DNA of 64,000 nt from [Mycobacterium] zoologicum. Its GTDB lineage: Bacteria; Actinomycetota; Actinomycetes; Mycobacteriales; Mycobacteriaceae. The notes under the pieces were generated by a model. The model was not told the origin of the DNA. It saw nothing but the letters and a program-made list of their open reading frames with translations, and did not search any database. The DNA is taken from assembly GCF_020172665.1 (NCBI RefSeq), contig NZ_CP083985.1, forward strand, positions 93,060-157,059, in the 5' to 3' direction. Positions 36,280-45,110 of this stretch are shown one piece after another. Numbering within the stretch: the first letter of the stretch is position 1; every line of letters begins with the position of its first letter. Both the position numbers and the translations under genes were made by a program.

Positions 36280-37950
36280 ATGACCGCAACGCTTGTCGCC
36301 AAGGCTGTGGCCGGCGGCTTCGCCCACCGCACCCTGTTCGAGGGGCTGGACCTGACCGTGGCGCCGGGCGACGTGGTCGGCGTGGTCGGCGCCAACGGTG
36401 CTGGTAAGAGCACGCTGCTGCGGATCCTGGCCGGGGATCTGGCGCCGCTGGCCGGATCGATCAACGCCGCGCCGGCCGATGCGTTCGTAGGCTGGCTGCC
36501 CCAGGAGCATGAGCGGGTGGCGGGCGAGACCGTCGCCGCCTACATCGCGCGGCGGACCGGGTGCGCCCAGGCGGCCCAGGCGATGGACGCCGCCGCGGCC
36601 GCCCTGGCCGATCCGGACACCGCACCCGCCGGCACCGATCCGGCGGAGGACTACTCGCGGGCGCTGGATCACTGGCTGGCCACCGGTGCCGCCGACCTCG
36701 ATGAGCGACTGCCCGCGGTGCTGGCCGATCTGGGCCTGGACGGCGAGGCCGTGCAACCGGATTCCACTCTGATGACCGGACTGTCGGGCGGGCAGGCGGC
36801 GCGGGTGGGCCTGGCTGCGCTGATGCTGTCCCGGTTCGACATCGCGCTGCTCGACGAGCCGACCAACGACCTGGATCTGGACGGACTGGACCGGCTCGAG
36901 CAGTTCGTCCGCGATCTGCGCGGCGGTGTGGTGCTGGTCAGCCATGATCGGGAGTTCTTGGCCCGCAGTGTCACTCGCGTGCTGGAGCTCGATCTGGCCC
37001 AGAACACCAACACCGTCTACGGCGGCGGATACGAGAGCTACCTGGAGGAACGCGAGATCAACCGTCGGCACCGCCGCGAACAGTACGACGAGTTCGCCGA
37101 GCGCAAGGCCGATCTGGTCGCCCGCGCCCGCGTCCAGCGGGAGTGGTCGAGCCAGGGCGTTCGCAACGCCATCCGCAAAGCCCCCGATAACGACAAGATC
37201 CGACGCCGCGCCGCCACCGAGTCCAGCGAGAAGCAGGCGCAGAAGGTCCGGCAGATGGAGAGCCGGATCGCCCGGCTGGAAGAGGTGGCCGAACCCCGCA
37301 AAGAATGGACGCTGCAGTTCACCATCGGCGCCGCGCCGCGGTCGAGCACGGTGGTCGCCACACTCGACAATGCTGTTGTCCGACAGGGGGATTTCACTCT
37401 CGGCCCGGTTTCCCTACAGGTCGACGCCGGCGAGCGGATCGGGATCGTCGGCCCCAACGGCGCCGGAAAATCCACATTGCTGCGGCTGCTTCTCGGCCGC
37501 CGGGAACCCGATACGGGCCGCGCGAGCCTGGGTGCCAACGTGGCGATCGGTGAGATCGACCAGGCGCGAGCCGATTTCACCGGGGATGCGCGTCTGGTGG
37601 ACCGCTTCGAGCAGCGGGTGCCGGACTGGACGACCGCTGACGTGCGGACCCTGCTGGCGAAGTTCGGGCTGACGGCCGACCATGTCGAGCGCACCGTGGA
37701 TGAGCTCTCACCCGGGGAGCGCACCCGCGCCGGGCTGGCGCTGCTGCAGGCTCGCGGGACCAACGTGCTGGTGCTCGATGAGCCCACCAACCACCTCGAT
37801 CTGCCCGCCATCGAGCAGCTCGAGCAGGCGTTGGAGAGCTACGATGGCGCGCTCCTGCTGGTGACTCACGACCGCCGGATGCTGGCCAACGTCCGGTTGG
37901 ACCGGTCCTGGCGGGTCGAGGACGGGCGCGTCACCGACCTGCAAAACTAG
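36280..37950 (+). CDS. ABC-F family ATPase
   Basis: 556 residues, two nucleotide-binding domains and no transmembrane segments. First: Walker A GVVGANGAGKSTLLRILAG, signature LSGGQAARVGLA, Walker B ALLDEPTNDLDLDGL. The inter-domain arm (about 250-350) is rich in Arg/Glu (EEREINRRHRREQYDEFAER), as in ABC-F proteins that enter the ribosomal E site. Second: GPNGAGKSTLLRLLLG, LSPGERTRAGLALL, LDEPTNHLDL. Likely translation factor or ribosome protector; resistance role cannot be concluded. Start ATG 36280, 22 bases after the kinase-fusion stop. Confidence 0.9.
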   Translation: MTATLVAKAVAGGFAHRTLFEGLDLTVAPGDVVGVVGANGAGKSTLLRILAGDLAPLAGSINAAPADAFVGWLPQEHERVAGETVAAYIARRTGCAQAAQAMDAAAAALADPDTAPAGTDPAEDYSRALDHWLATGAADLDERLPAVLADLGLDGEAVQPDSTLMTGLSGGQAARVGLAALMLSRFDIALLDEPTNDLDLDGLDRLEQFVRDLRGGVVLVSHDREFLARSVTRVLELDLAQNTNTVYGGGYESYLEEREINRRHRREQYDEFAERKADLVARARVQREWSSQGVRNAIRKAPDNDKIRRRAATESSEKQAQKVRQMESRIARLEEVAEPRKEWTLQFTIGAAPRSSTVVATLDNAVVRQGDFTLGPVSLQVDAGERIGIVGPNGAGKSTLLRLLLGRREPDTGRASLGANVAIGEIDQARADFTGDARLVDRFEQRVPDWTTADVRTLLAKFGLTADHVERTVDELSPGERTRAGLALLQARGTNVLVLDEPTNHLDLPAIEQLEQALESYDGALLLVTHDRRMLANVRLDRSWRVEDGRVTDLQN

Positions 37951-37987
37951 GATCCATTTCGGCTCTCTGAGGGGATGGGATCAACTG

Positions 37988-38860
37988 ATGCGACTCGGAC
38001 TGTCCACGCCCGTGGTCATCCAGGTTCCCGGCACCGCCTCGGCCTGGGAGACGGACGCGGGTATCGACGACGTTGCGCGGATCGGCACGGCAGCCGACGA
38101 GCTGGGGTTCGGCTACCTCACCTGCTCCGAACACGTGGCGGTGCCCGCCGCAGCCGCCGAAACCCGGGGAGCGACCTACTGGGATCCGTTGGCCACCCTG
38201 GCATTTCTCGCCGCGCGGACCACCCGGATCAGATTGCTGACCTCGGTTCTGGTGCTGGGCTATCACCATCCCCTGGAGATCGCCAAGCGGTACGGGACAC
38301 TCGATCGGCTCAGCGCCGGCCGGGTGATCCTGGGCGTGGGAGTCGGGTCGCTGCGCGAGGAGTTCGACCTGCTCGGCGCCGAATGGGACGACCGTGGCGT
38401 CCGCGCCGATGACGCGATCAGGGCACTTCGGGCGTCCCTGTCGCAGACCCGGCCGGTCTACGACGGTCCGCACTACCGCTACGACGACATGGTGGTCCAG
38501 CCGTGTGCCACCCAGACCCGGGTGCCGATCTGGTTGGGCGGCCGGACCATGCGCTCACTGCGGCGCGCCGTCACGCTGGGGGACGGGTGGACGCCGTTCG
38601 GGCTGACCGCGGCCGAGATCACGAGAATGCTTGCTGCTGTGGATACTCCGGACGGTTTCGCGGTAGCCCTGGCGACACCGGCACTGGACCCGACCGGTGC
38701 GCCTGCGCACGCCACGGACTGCGTCGCCAGGTTGGCCGACGCCGGGGCGACGGATCTGAACTGCGTGATCTCGGCACGCTCGGCGGAGCACTACTGCGAC
38801 CAGCTGGCGGCACTTGCCGAGCTCGTGCCGGGAGCCGTCAGCGGCCCGGCCACCGGGTGA
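37988..38860 (+). CDS. LLM-class F420-dependent oxidoreductase
   Basis: 290 residues. LGFGYLTCSEHVAVP, TSVLVLGYHHPLEIAKRYGT, LSAGRVILGVGVGSLREEFD and VPIWLGGRTMRSLRRA match the F420 LLM family. It sits 37 bases after the ABC-F gene, same strand. Its last 23 bases overlap the convergent hydratase gene on the minus strand. Substrate unknown. Confidence 0.86.
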   Translation: MRLGLSTPVVIQVPGTASAWETDAGIDDVARIGTAADELGFGYLTCSEHVAVPAAAAETRGATYWDPLATLAFLAARTTRIRLLTSVLVLGYHHPLEIAKRYGTLDRLSAGRVILGVGVGSLREEFDLLGAEWDDRGVRADDAIRALRASLSQTRPVYDGPHYRYDDMVVQPCATQTRVPIWLGGRTMRSLRRAVTLGDGWTPFGLTAAEITRMLAAVDTPDGFAVALATPALDPTGAPAHATDCVARLADAGATDLNCVISARSAEHYCDQLAALAELVPGAVSGPATG

Positions 38861-39707
38861 TCGCGGCCGGCAGGTCGTGGCGCGGCCGCAGCCCGAACTG
38901 CGGTTTGCGGCGTTGCAGAAACGCCGCGACGCCTTCGGCGAAGTCGGCCGATGCGAACAGCTCCTGCAACACCCGAGAGTCCAATTCGTGTGCGGCCCAG
39001 GGATTGTCGGCCCCCGACATGGCCCACAACATCTGCTTGGCCGCCGCGACGGCCACCGGCGAACCGTTCTCGACGATCTCACCGGCGAGGCGATAGGCCG
39101 CCTCGAGCACGCCGCCGTCGGCGATCACCTCGGAGACCAGACCGGCCGCATGGGCCTCGGTGGCATCGAAGACCCGGCCGGTGACCACCCACTCCATGGC
39201 CTTGGACATGCCGACCACCCGAGGCAGGAACCAGCTCGATGCGGCCTCGGGCACCAGGCTGCGCCGAACGAACACGAACCCGAAACGTGCGGTGTCCGAA
39301 GCGATCCGGATGTCCATGGGCAGGGTCATGGTGGCGCCGATCCCGACCGCGGGACCGTTGATCGCGGCGATCACCGGTTTGAGCATCGCGGCGAACCGCA
39401 ACGCGACCACGCCGCCGGTGTCGCGGGGCACGCCGTCGTCGAACAGCAGTTCCGCATCGGGTGCCTGGCTGAACTCGGCGGCCGCGGGGTCCAGATCGGC
39501 GCCGGCGCAGAACGCCCGCCCGCTGCCGGTGACCACCACCGCGCGGACGGCGTCGTCATCATCGGCCAGGTCGCACGCCGCGACGAGCTCACCGGCCATG
39601 ACCTGAGTGAAGGCGTTGAGCCGGTCGGGGCGCTGCAGGGTGATGGTGGCGACGGCGTCGGCGACGGAGTAGCCGATCTGGGTGAACAACGGCTGATCGG
39701 GTGCCAT
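38838..39707 (-). CDS. Enoyl-CoA hydratase/isomerase family protein
   Basis: 289 residues, crotonase fold: QRPDRLNAFTQVMAGELV, GSGRAFCAGADLDPAAAEF, oxyanion AINGPAVGIGATMTLPMDIR and FGFVFVRRSLVPEAASSWFL, where the glutamate of LVPEAAS matches the catalytic acid of the family. Convergent with the upstream LLM gene (23-base tail overlap) and divergent from the acyl-CoA dehydrogenase pair across 63 bases. It probably acts with that pair in beta-oxidation of an unknown acyl-CoA. Confidence 0.88.
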   Translation of the reverse strand: MAPDQPLFTQIGYSVADAVATITLQRPDRLNAFTQVMAGELVAACDLADDDDAVRAVVVTGSGRAFCAGADLDPAAAEFSQAPDAELLFDDGVPRDTGGVVALRFAAMLKPVIAAINGPAVGIGATMTLPMDIRIASDTARFGFVFVRRSLVPEAASSWFLPRVVGMSKAMEWVVTGRVFDATEAHAAGLVSEVIADGGVLEAAYRLAGEIVENGSPVAVAAAKQMLWAMSGADNPWAAHELDSRVLQELFASADFAEGVAAFLQRRKPQFGLRPRHDLPAAITRWPGR

Positions 39708-39770
39708 CCTCGGACGCTACACTCGCGCAAACAGCTAGCGTGCCCGTGCCCCTTCGCCGCAGGGAGAGAA

Positions 39771-41003
39771 ATGGATCTGGGCTGGTCGCAGGCCGACCGT
39801 GTATTCCAAGACGAGGTCCGGACGTTCCTCGCCGAGAAACTGACGCCGGAGCTGCGCCGCGCCGGGCAGCTGATGACCAGTGTGTACGCCGACCACGAGG
39901 CCAGTATGGCCTGGCAGGCGATCCTGCATGAGCGCGGTTGGGCGGCCCCGGGCTGGCCGGTCGAGCACGGCGGCTGCGACTGGAGCCTCACCCAGCACTA
40001 CATCTTCAGTCGCGAGACCATGCTGGCCGGCGCTCCGTCGTTGTCCCCGATGGGAATTCGGATGGTCGCACACGCGATCGTCCGCTACGGCACCCAGGCG
40101 CAGAAGGACTACTTCCTACCCCGCATCCTCACCGGTGAGGTGTTCTTCTGCCAGGGTTACTCCGAACCCGAAGCAGGCTCGGACCTGGCGGCGTTGTCGA
40201 TGGTCGCCACCCTCGACGGCGACGACCTGGTTTGCACCGGCAACAAGATCTGGACCACCCATGCCGCCGAGGCGAATTGGATCTTCGCGCTGGTGCGCAC
40301 TTCGCGGTCAGGCAAGAAGCAGCAGGGCATCACGTTCGTGCTGATCGAGATGGACTCACCGGGTATCGAGATCCGGCCGCTGGTGATGACCTCCGGTGAG
40401 CAGATCCAGAATCAGGTGTTCTTCGACGACGTGCGGGTGCCCCGATCCAACGTCATCGGCGAGATCGACGACGGCTGGACCGTAGCGAAGTACCTGCTCG
40501 AGTTCGAACGCGGCGGCGGCGCCGTGGCGCCGGGCCTGCAGGTGATGGCCGAAGAGATCGCCACCGCGGCCGCCGGGCAGCCCGGTCCGGAGGGCGGGTC
40601 GCTGGCCGACGACGGTGCGTTCATGCGCAAGCTGGCCGACACGCGCATTCGTGCCGAGGTGCTGGAGATCCTGGAGTACCGGGTGCTCACCGCGGTGGCC
40701 GAGGGCCGCAACCCCGGAGCGGCGTCGTCGATGCTGAAGATCCTCGGAACCGAGCTCAGCCAGGAGCTCACCGAACTGGCGCTGGAGGCGGCCGGGCCGC
40801 GCGGGCGGATCTATCAGCCGCACGTCACCGCCCCCGGTGGACCGATCGCCGAGTATCTACCACCGGCCGACGATTACCGGTCCGGCGAGCCGTGGCAGGC
40901 CGTCGCCCCGCTGCGCTACTTCAACGACCGGGCCGGCTCGATCTACGCGGGCAGCAACGAGATTCAGCGGAACATTCTCGCCAAAGCGACATTGGGGCTC
41001 TAG
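39771..41003 (+). CDS. Acyl-CoA dehydrogenase, subunit 1 of a FadE pair
   Basis: 410 residues. FAD-binding CQGYSEPEAGSDLAAL and IWTTHAAEANWIFALVRT, then the C-terminal SIYAGSNEIQRNILAK. In MCAD-type enzymes the base sits in Y-E-G-T; here the position is Ala (YAGS), as in subunits of the mycobacterial alpha2beta2 dehydrogenases that share one active site between partners. It is directly followed, with no gap, by a second FadE gene, the arrangement of those heterotetramers (family knowledge). RBS AGGGAGAG before ATG 39771. Confidence 0.9.
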   Translation: MDLGWSQADRVFQDEVRTFLAEKLTPELRRAGQLMTSVYADHEASMAWQAILHERGWAAPGWPVEHGGCDWSLTQHYIFSRETMLAGAPSLSPMGIRMVAHAIVRYGTQAQKDYFLPRILTGEVFFCQGYSEPEAGSDLAALSMVATLDGDDLVCTGNKIWTTHAAEANWIFALVRTSRSGKKQQGITFVLIEMDSPGIEIRPLVMTSGEQIQNQVFFDDVRVPRSNVIGEIDDGWTVAKYLLEFERGGGAVAPGLQVMAEEIATAAAGQPGPEGGSLADDGAFMRKLADTRIRAEVLEILEYRVLTAVAEGRNPGAASSMLKILGTELSQELTELALEAAGPRGRIYQPHVTAPGGPIAEYLPPADDYRSGEPWQAVAPLRYFNDRAGSIYAGSNEIQRNILAKATLGL

Positions 41004-42128
41004 ATGGACTTCAACCTCACCGACGAGCAGCAACTGCTGCGTGACGGGATCACCCGGTTTCTCGGCTCACGCTACAACCTCGAGGCCAGCCGAGCGGCCG
41101 CCAAGACCGGCGCCGGTTGGCAGCCGGAGATCTGGCGCGCCCTGGCCTCCGAGTTAGGCATCCTGGGCGCCACCCTGCCCGAAGAGGTCGGCGGGATCGG
41201 CGGTGGCGCAACAGAACTCATGATCATCGCCGAGGCGCTGGGCCATGCCCTGGTGATCGAACCCTACGTCGACGCCGTGGTGGTCGCAGGTGGGCTGCTG
41301 CACCGAGCCGGTGGCCCGACCGCGAACGGTGTGCTGGAGCAGTTGATCGCCGGGACTGCCGTCGTGGCGCTGGCCGCCACCGAAGCTGACTCCGGTGAAC
41401 GCTGGCAGGACGCGACGACGCTGGCGCGCCCGGACGGTGACGGCTGGGTGCTGTCGGGCGGAAAGATCATGGTGCTGGGCGCACCACTGGCCACGCATCT
41501 GCTCATCACCGCGCGCATCGAGGGCACCGACGGGCTCTCGCTGTTCCTCGTCGACAGTGACGCGCCCGGCGTCCAGACCCACCCGTACCGCACCATCGAC
41601 GACCGAAGCGCGGCCGACATCGCCTTCGACGGGGTACGTCTTGCGGGCACCGCACTGCTCGGCGAACCGGGCGGAGCCTGGCCGTCGGTGGCCCGGGCCC
41701 GCGACGAGGGTGCGGCGGCGATCTGCGCCGAGGCGGTCGGCTGCATGCGAAAGGTATTGGCCGACACCGTCGAATACTGCAAGCAACGCCAGCAGTTCGG
41801 CCAGCCGATCGGCAGCTTCCAAGTACTGCAGCACCGGATGGTGGACATGTACATGGAGGTGGAGCAGTCCGTGGCCGCGGTGTACCTCGCGGTGCTCAAC
41901 CTCGACGCCGACCAGGCCACCCGCGCCCGTGCCGTGTCGGCGGCCAAGGCCACCATCGGCCGGGCGGCCCGGATGATCGGCCAGCAGTCGGTCCAGCTGC
42001 ACGGTGGCATGGGGATGACCGAAGAACTGGCGATCGGTCACTACTTCAAGCGGCTCACCGCGATTCAGTACGAGTTCGGTACCACCGACTCTCACATCGC
42101 CCGCTACGCAGAGCTGACAAAGCCGTAG
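41004..42128 (+). CDS. Acyl-CoA dehydrogenase, subunit 2 of a FadE pair
   Basis: 374 residues starting on the base after the partner's stop. Motifs: RQQFGQPIGSFQVLQHRMVD (flavin/substrate helix) and VQLHGGMGMTEELAIGHYFK at the C terminus. The middle FAD-contact segment is shorter than in stand-alone ACADs. Expected to form an alpha2beta2 complex with subunit 1, as in the ChsE-type enzymes of steroid side-chain breakdown. Substrate unproven. Confidence 0.9.
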   Translation: MDFNLTDEQQLLRDGITRFLGSRYNLEASRAAAKTGAGWQPEIWRALASELGILGATLPEEVGGIGGGATELMIIAEALGHALVIEPYVDAVVVAGGLLHRAGGPTANGVLEQLIAGTAVVALAATEADSGERWQDATTLARPDGDGWVLSGGKIMVLGAPLATHLLITARIEGTDGLSLFLVDSDAPGVQTHPYRTIDDRSAADIAFDGVRLAGTALLGEPGGAWPSVARARDEGAAAICAEAVGCMRKVLADTVEYCKQRQQFGQPIGSFQVLQHRMVDMYMEVEQSVAAVYLAVLNLDADQATRARAVSAAKATIGRAARMIGQQSVQLHGGMGMTEELAIGHYFKRLTAIQYEFGTTDSHIARYAELTKP

Positions 42129-42137
42129 CGGAGGCGG

Positions 42138-42473
42138 CTACTTCTGTAAGTGGTGCGGGCAGTAGGCGTGGGCGGCGACCGCCGCGAACTGCGCGGCGCC
42201 GTCCATGGTCAGCCCGGGGTTGTCGGCCGTGAGTTGTTTGACGACCTGCAATCCCGTCTCGCCGTTGTTGGCCATGCTGCACACGGCATGGCCGGCCACG
42301 ATGGCCTGGTCGTTACCGGCGAAGGCGAGCCCCGCAGATCTCAAGCCGGCCAGGAAGATGGCGTCGGCGTTGCCGCCGTCGTCGCCGACATCAGGCTCCG
42401 CGTACGCCGGCGCAGCACCCCCGATGAGGGCGGCGACGCCCAGTACTGACAACACGCTTCGTATGCCGTTCAT
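42138..42473 (-). CDS. Secreted DUF732 protein
   Basis: 111 residues with a Sec signal peptide (about 1-25, VLSVLGVAALIGGAAPAYA, cleavage after AYA). The mature part is the DUF732 fold with two cysteines, in GHAVCSMANNGE and HAYCPHHL, likely a disulfide. DUF732 proteins are small secreted mycobacterial proteins of unknown function. It starts 3 bases after the SbtA-like permease stop, so it is translationally linked to it. Last gene of the PPE-PPE-permease operon. Confidence 0.85.
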   Translation of the reverse strand: MNGIRSVLSVLGVAALIGGAAPAYAEPDVGDDGGNADAIFLAGLRSAGLAFAGNDQAIVAGHAVCSMANNGETGLQVVKQLTADNPGLTMDGAAQFAAVAAHAYCPHHLQK

Positions 42474-42476
42474 CGT

Positions 42477-43649
42477 TTACACCTCCGTGACCAGACGGGC
42501 GATCTCGATGTAGAGGGGGATTCCGACGGTGACGTTGTAGGCGAACGTCAGACCCAGCGATGCCGCCAACGGCAGGCTGGGGCTGGCCTCGGGAATCGCC
42601 AGCCGCTGGATGGCGGGCACCGCGATGTACGACGCCGCAGCGCACAACACGGCGAACAGGACATAGGTGCCCGGCTCGAAGTGGACTCCGGTGAGCGCGG
42701 AATAACCGTGGGCGACCAAGATCCCGATCGTGGCAAAGAGGTTGGGAGCCAACAAGCCGTAGAGGATGAAGCCGCGGCCGGCGGTCTGCAGATCCCTGAG
42801 TTTGCGGGCCGCGGTCAGGCCCATCTCGAGCAGGAACAGGCACAGGGCGCCCTGGAAGGCCGTGACGAAGACCGGGTCGTCGACTCCGGTGACCTTGCTG
42901 CCCTGCAGGCCGCTGATGAAGCCGATCGCGATGCCGCCGAGCAGCAGGCAGATTCCCGGGTTGAGGAAGACCTCCCGCACCAGCTCCGGGCTCAGCAGGC
43001 GACCCTTCGCGGCGCCGGACTCGGTAGCGGGTTCGCGGGCCGCTCCGATCTGCATCCCACCGGTGGGGTCACCGGGGGCCGCCGCGCCCGCCGCAGTCGC
43101 ACTCCCGGCGGCCACGGCGGCGTAGTCGGGCTCGCCGGGCAGGTTGCCGGCGGCGTCCATCCCGCGGTGCCGCAACCGGGCGACCAGGAACAGCGCCACC
43201 AGGCAGCCGGGAATCTCCATGATGGCCAGCATCACCGGCATATAGGCGTCGAAGGCCATGTCGATGGCGGCCAGCACACCCAGGCAGGTGGCGAAAGTCC
43301 CCGCGGAGTCCGAGCCGTAGTAGCCGGCGACCGTCGCCCGGTCTACCTCACGCAACCTGGTCAGGTGTTTCAGCAGGTAGTAGGCCAGGATGCCGATCCC
43401 GAAGTTCAACACGAACCCGGTGATCATGAACCCGAGGATGCCGCCGAGTTCGGAGACCTCGATGGTCGCGAGCTCCTCGCCGCCGCGCCAGCCGATGGCC
43501 AGCAGCAGATACATCGTCAGGCCCTGGTAGACCGCGTTGGGGAAGTCGAACGGAACCTTCAGCAGCGCGAGCAGGAACCCGAAGTAGAAGAACAACAGCA
43601 ATGGCTTGAACAGGTTGTGTGTGAAGTTCTGCCAGAACTCGAGGAGCAT
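42477..43649 (-). CDS. SbtA-like sodium-dependent bicarbonate permease
   Basis: 390 residues with about ten helices in two halves. FKPLLLFFYFGFLLALLKVP, GLTMYLLLAIGWRGGEEL and VAGYYGSDSAGTFATCLGVL match the SbtA family, whose cyanobacterial members import bicarbonate with sodium. A central cytosolic loop (about 180-225) is low complexity. The second half has GALCLFLLEMGLTAARKLRD. No SbtB (PII-like) gene follows; DUF732 does. 43 bases after a PPE gene on the same strand. Substrate inferred from family. Confidence 0.84.
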   Translation of the reverse strand: MLLEFWQNFTHNLFKPLLLFFYFGFLLALLKVPFDFPNAVYQGLTMYLLLAIGWRGGEELATIEVSELGGILGFMITGFVLNFGIGILAYYLLKHLTRLREVDRATVAGYYGSDSAGTFATCLGVLAAIDMAFDAYMPVMLAIMEIPGCLVALFLVARLRHRGMDAAGNLPGEPDYAAVAAGSATAAGAAAPGDPTGGMQIGAAREPATESGAAKGRLLSPELVREVFLNPGICLLLGGIAIGFISGLQGSKVTGVDDPVFVTAFQGALCLFLLEMGLTAARKLRDLQTAGRGFILYGLLAPNLFATIGILVAHGYSALTGVHFEPGTYVLFAVLCAAASYIAVPAIQRLAIPEASPSLPLAASLGLTFAYNVTVGIPLYIEIARLVTEV

Positions 43650-43692
43650 CGTTCTCTCTTTCGTCTCAGATGCCGGGCGCCGTCGGTGGGCG

Positions 43693-45042
43693 TCAGTTGA
43701 GGGGAGTGGTGGCGGCCGTCTCGGCGCCGGTGCGTTTCTTGCCGCCCTTGAGGTGCACGGCGTGCACGCCGGGCTTGCGGGACAGTTCTTCGAGCAGGTC
43801 GTCCAGGCCGGCCTGGTCGACGTTCCAGTGCTGTACGGCCTCGGGCTGACTCTGCAGTTTGGCGATCACGGCGTCGAGCTTGACCGGGGTCTTGGCCTTC
43901 CCGCCCTGGATCCGGATGCGCCCGGTGCCGCCGACGGCGACAGCGCGGGGGTTGACCCCGCCCAGGGCGCCGCCGGCCATACTTCCCAGGGCCGCCTGGT
44001 TGAGCAGGCCCCCGGCCATCCCCGACGCGGGCGCGGCGGCCAGGCTCGCGGCGGGCATCCCGGTGGCCGCCAACCGGATCGCCGGGCTGGCCGAAGCCCA
44101 ACTCGGCGGCACGGACAGGTTCCCCACCAGGTTGGCCTCGGCCATACCGGCCGACACCGCCGAGGACAGGCCGGCGGAGGTTCCGGCACGAAGCCCGGCG
44201 CTGAGACCGGTGAGCGGCAGGCCTTCGAAGAGTCGGCCTATCGGAGTTCCGAACTTCAGAAAGTTCTGGATCGGGAAGTTGGTCAGCAGCGAGATGTCGT
44301 TGAACGGCGTGGTCAGCCCCGCCGGACCCTTCAGAGCCGAGAACACCGAAGCGAAGCCGGTCGCAGCATTCGGATTGCCGGTCAGCTGGATGAGCAGGTT
44401 GTTGACGAAGTTGTTGTACTGGGTCGCCAGGTTGCCCAGGAAATCCATGATCGAGTTGCTGCCCGCGCTGGCCGCCGCCGAACCCGCGGTGGCCGCCGAC
44501 GTGGCTGCGGCGGTCCCGGTGGTGGTCTGCGGAGGCTCGGTGAAGGCGGTGATCTTGGTGGCCGCGGCAGCCGATGCGGCGTAGGTCTGCATGGCGGCGG
44601 CGTCCTGCGCCCACATCTGGAGGTACTCGGCCTCGTTGGCCGCGATGGCCGCGAGATTCTGGCCGAGGTAGTTCGTGGCGTACAGCATCTCGTTCTGAGT
44701 GCGGTTGGCCGTAACGACTTCCGGCGGAACGGTTGCCGCATGGGCGGCTTCGTAGGCGGTGGCCGCGGCCTGCGCCTGGGTGGCGGCCTGAGCCGCGGTG
44801 GCCGCGGTCGTCGACATCCAGCTGACGTAGGGCTGGGCGGCGGCCGTCATCGCCGCGGCGGACGGGCCGGTCCACGATTCACTGCCGAGCGAGGCCAGCA
44901 CCGCGTCGTATTCAGCTGCGGCGGCGCTCAATTCGCCGGCGAGACGCCCCCACGCCGTGGCAGCGGCAATCAGCGACCCGGATCCGGGGCCGGCGTACAT
45001 GTTGGCCGAGATGATCTCCGGCGGTATCAGCGAGAAGTACAT
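43693..45042 (-). CDS. PPE-family protein, SVP subgroup
   Basis: 449 residues. Starts MYFSLIPPEIISANMYAGPG (PPE signature at 7-9), W-x-G in SESWTGPS, helical PPE domain to about 175. In the C-terminal part NLSVPPSW is the GxxSVPxxW hallmark of the SVP subgroup. The extreme C terminus (about 375-449) is unusually charged (KAKTPVKLDAVIAKL, RKPGVHAVHLKGGKKRTG). SVP PPE proteins are exported by ESX systems (often ESX-5) and some act in outer-membrane small-molecule uptake. No PE partner is encoded next to it. Confidence 0.9.
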   Translation of the reverse strand: MYFSLIPPEIISANMYAGPGSGSLIAAATAWGRLAGELSAAAAEYDAVLASLGSESWTGPSAAAMTAAAQPYVSWMSTTAATAAQAATQAQAAATAYEAAHAATVPPEVVTANRTQNEMLYATNYLGQNLAAIAANEAEYLQMWAQDAAAMQTYAASAAAATKITAFTEPPQTTTGTAAATSAATAGSAAASAGSNSIMDFLGNLATQYNNFVNNLLIQLTGNPNAATGFASVFSALKGPAGLTTPFNDISLLTNFPIQNFLKFGTPIGRLFEGLPLTGLSAGLRAGTSAGLSSAVSAGMAEANLVGNLSVPPSWASASPAIRLAATGMPAASLAAAPASGMAGGLLNQAALGSMAGGALGGVNPRAVAVGGTGRIRIQGGKAKTPVKLDAVIAKLQSQPEAVQHWNVDQAGLDDLLEELSRKPGVHAVHLKGGKKRTGAETAATTPLN

Positions 45043-45110
45043 TTCGACACCCTTATCTGGTCGAGTGCGACTGGGTCAGGTGGGCGGGGCCACGGTTGGT
45101 CATCGTCGGC

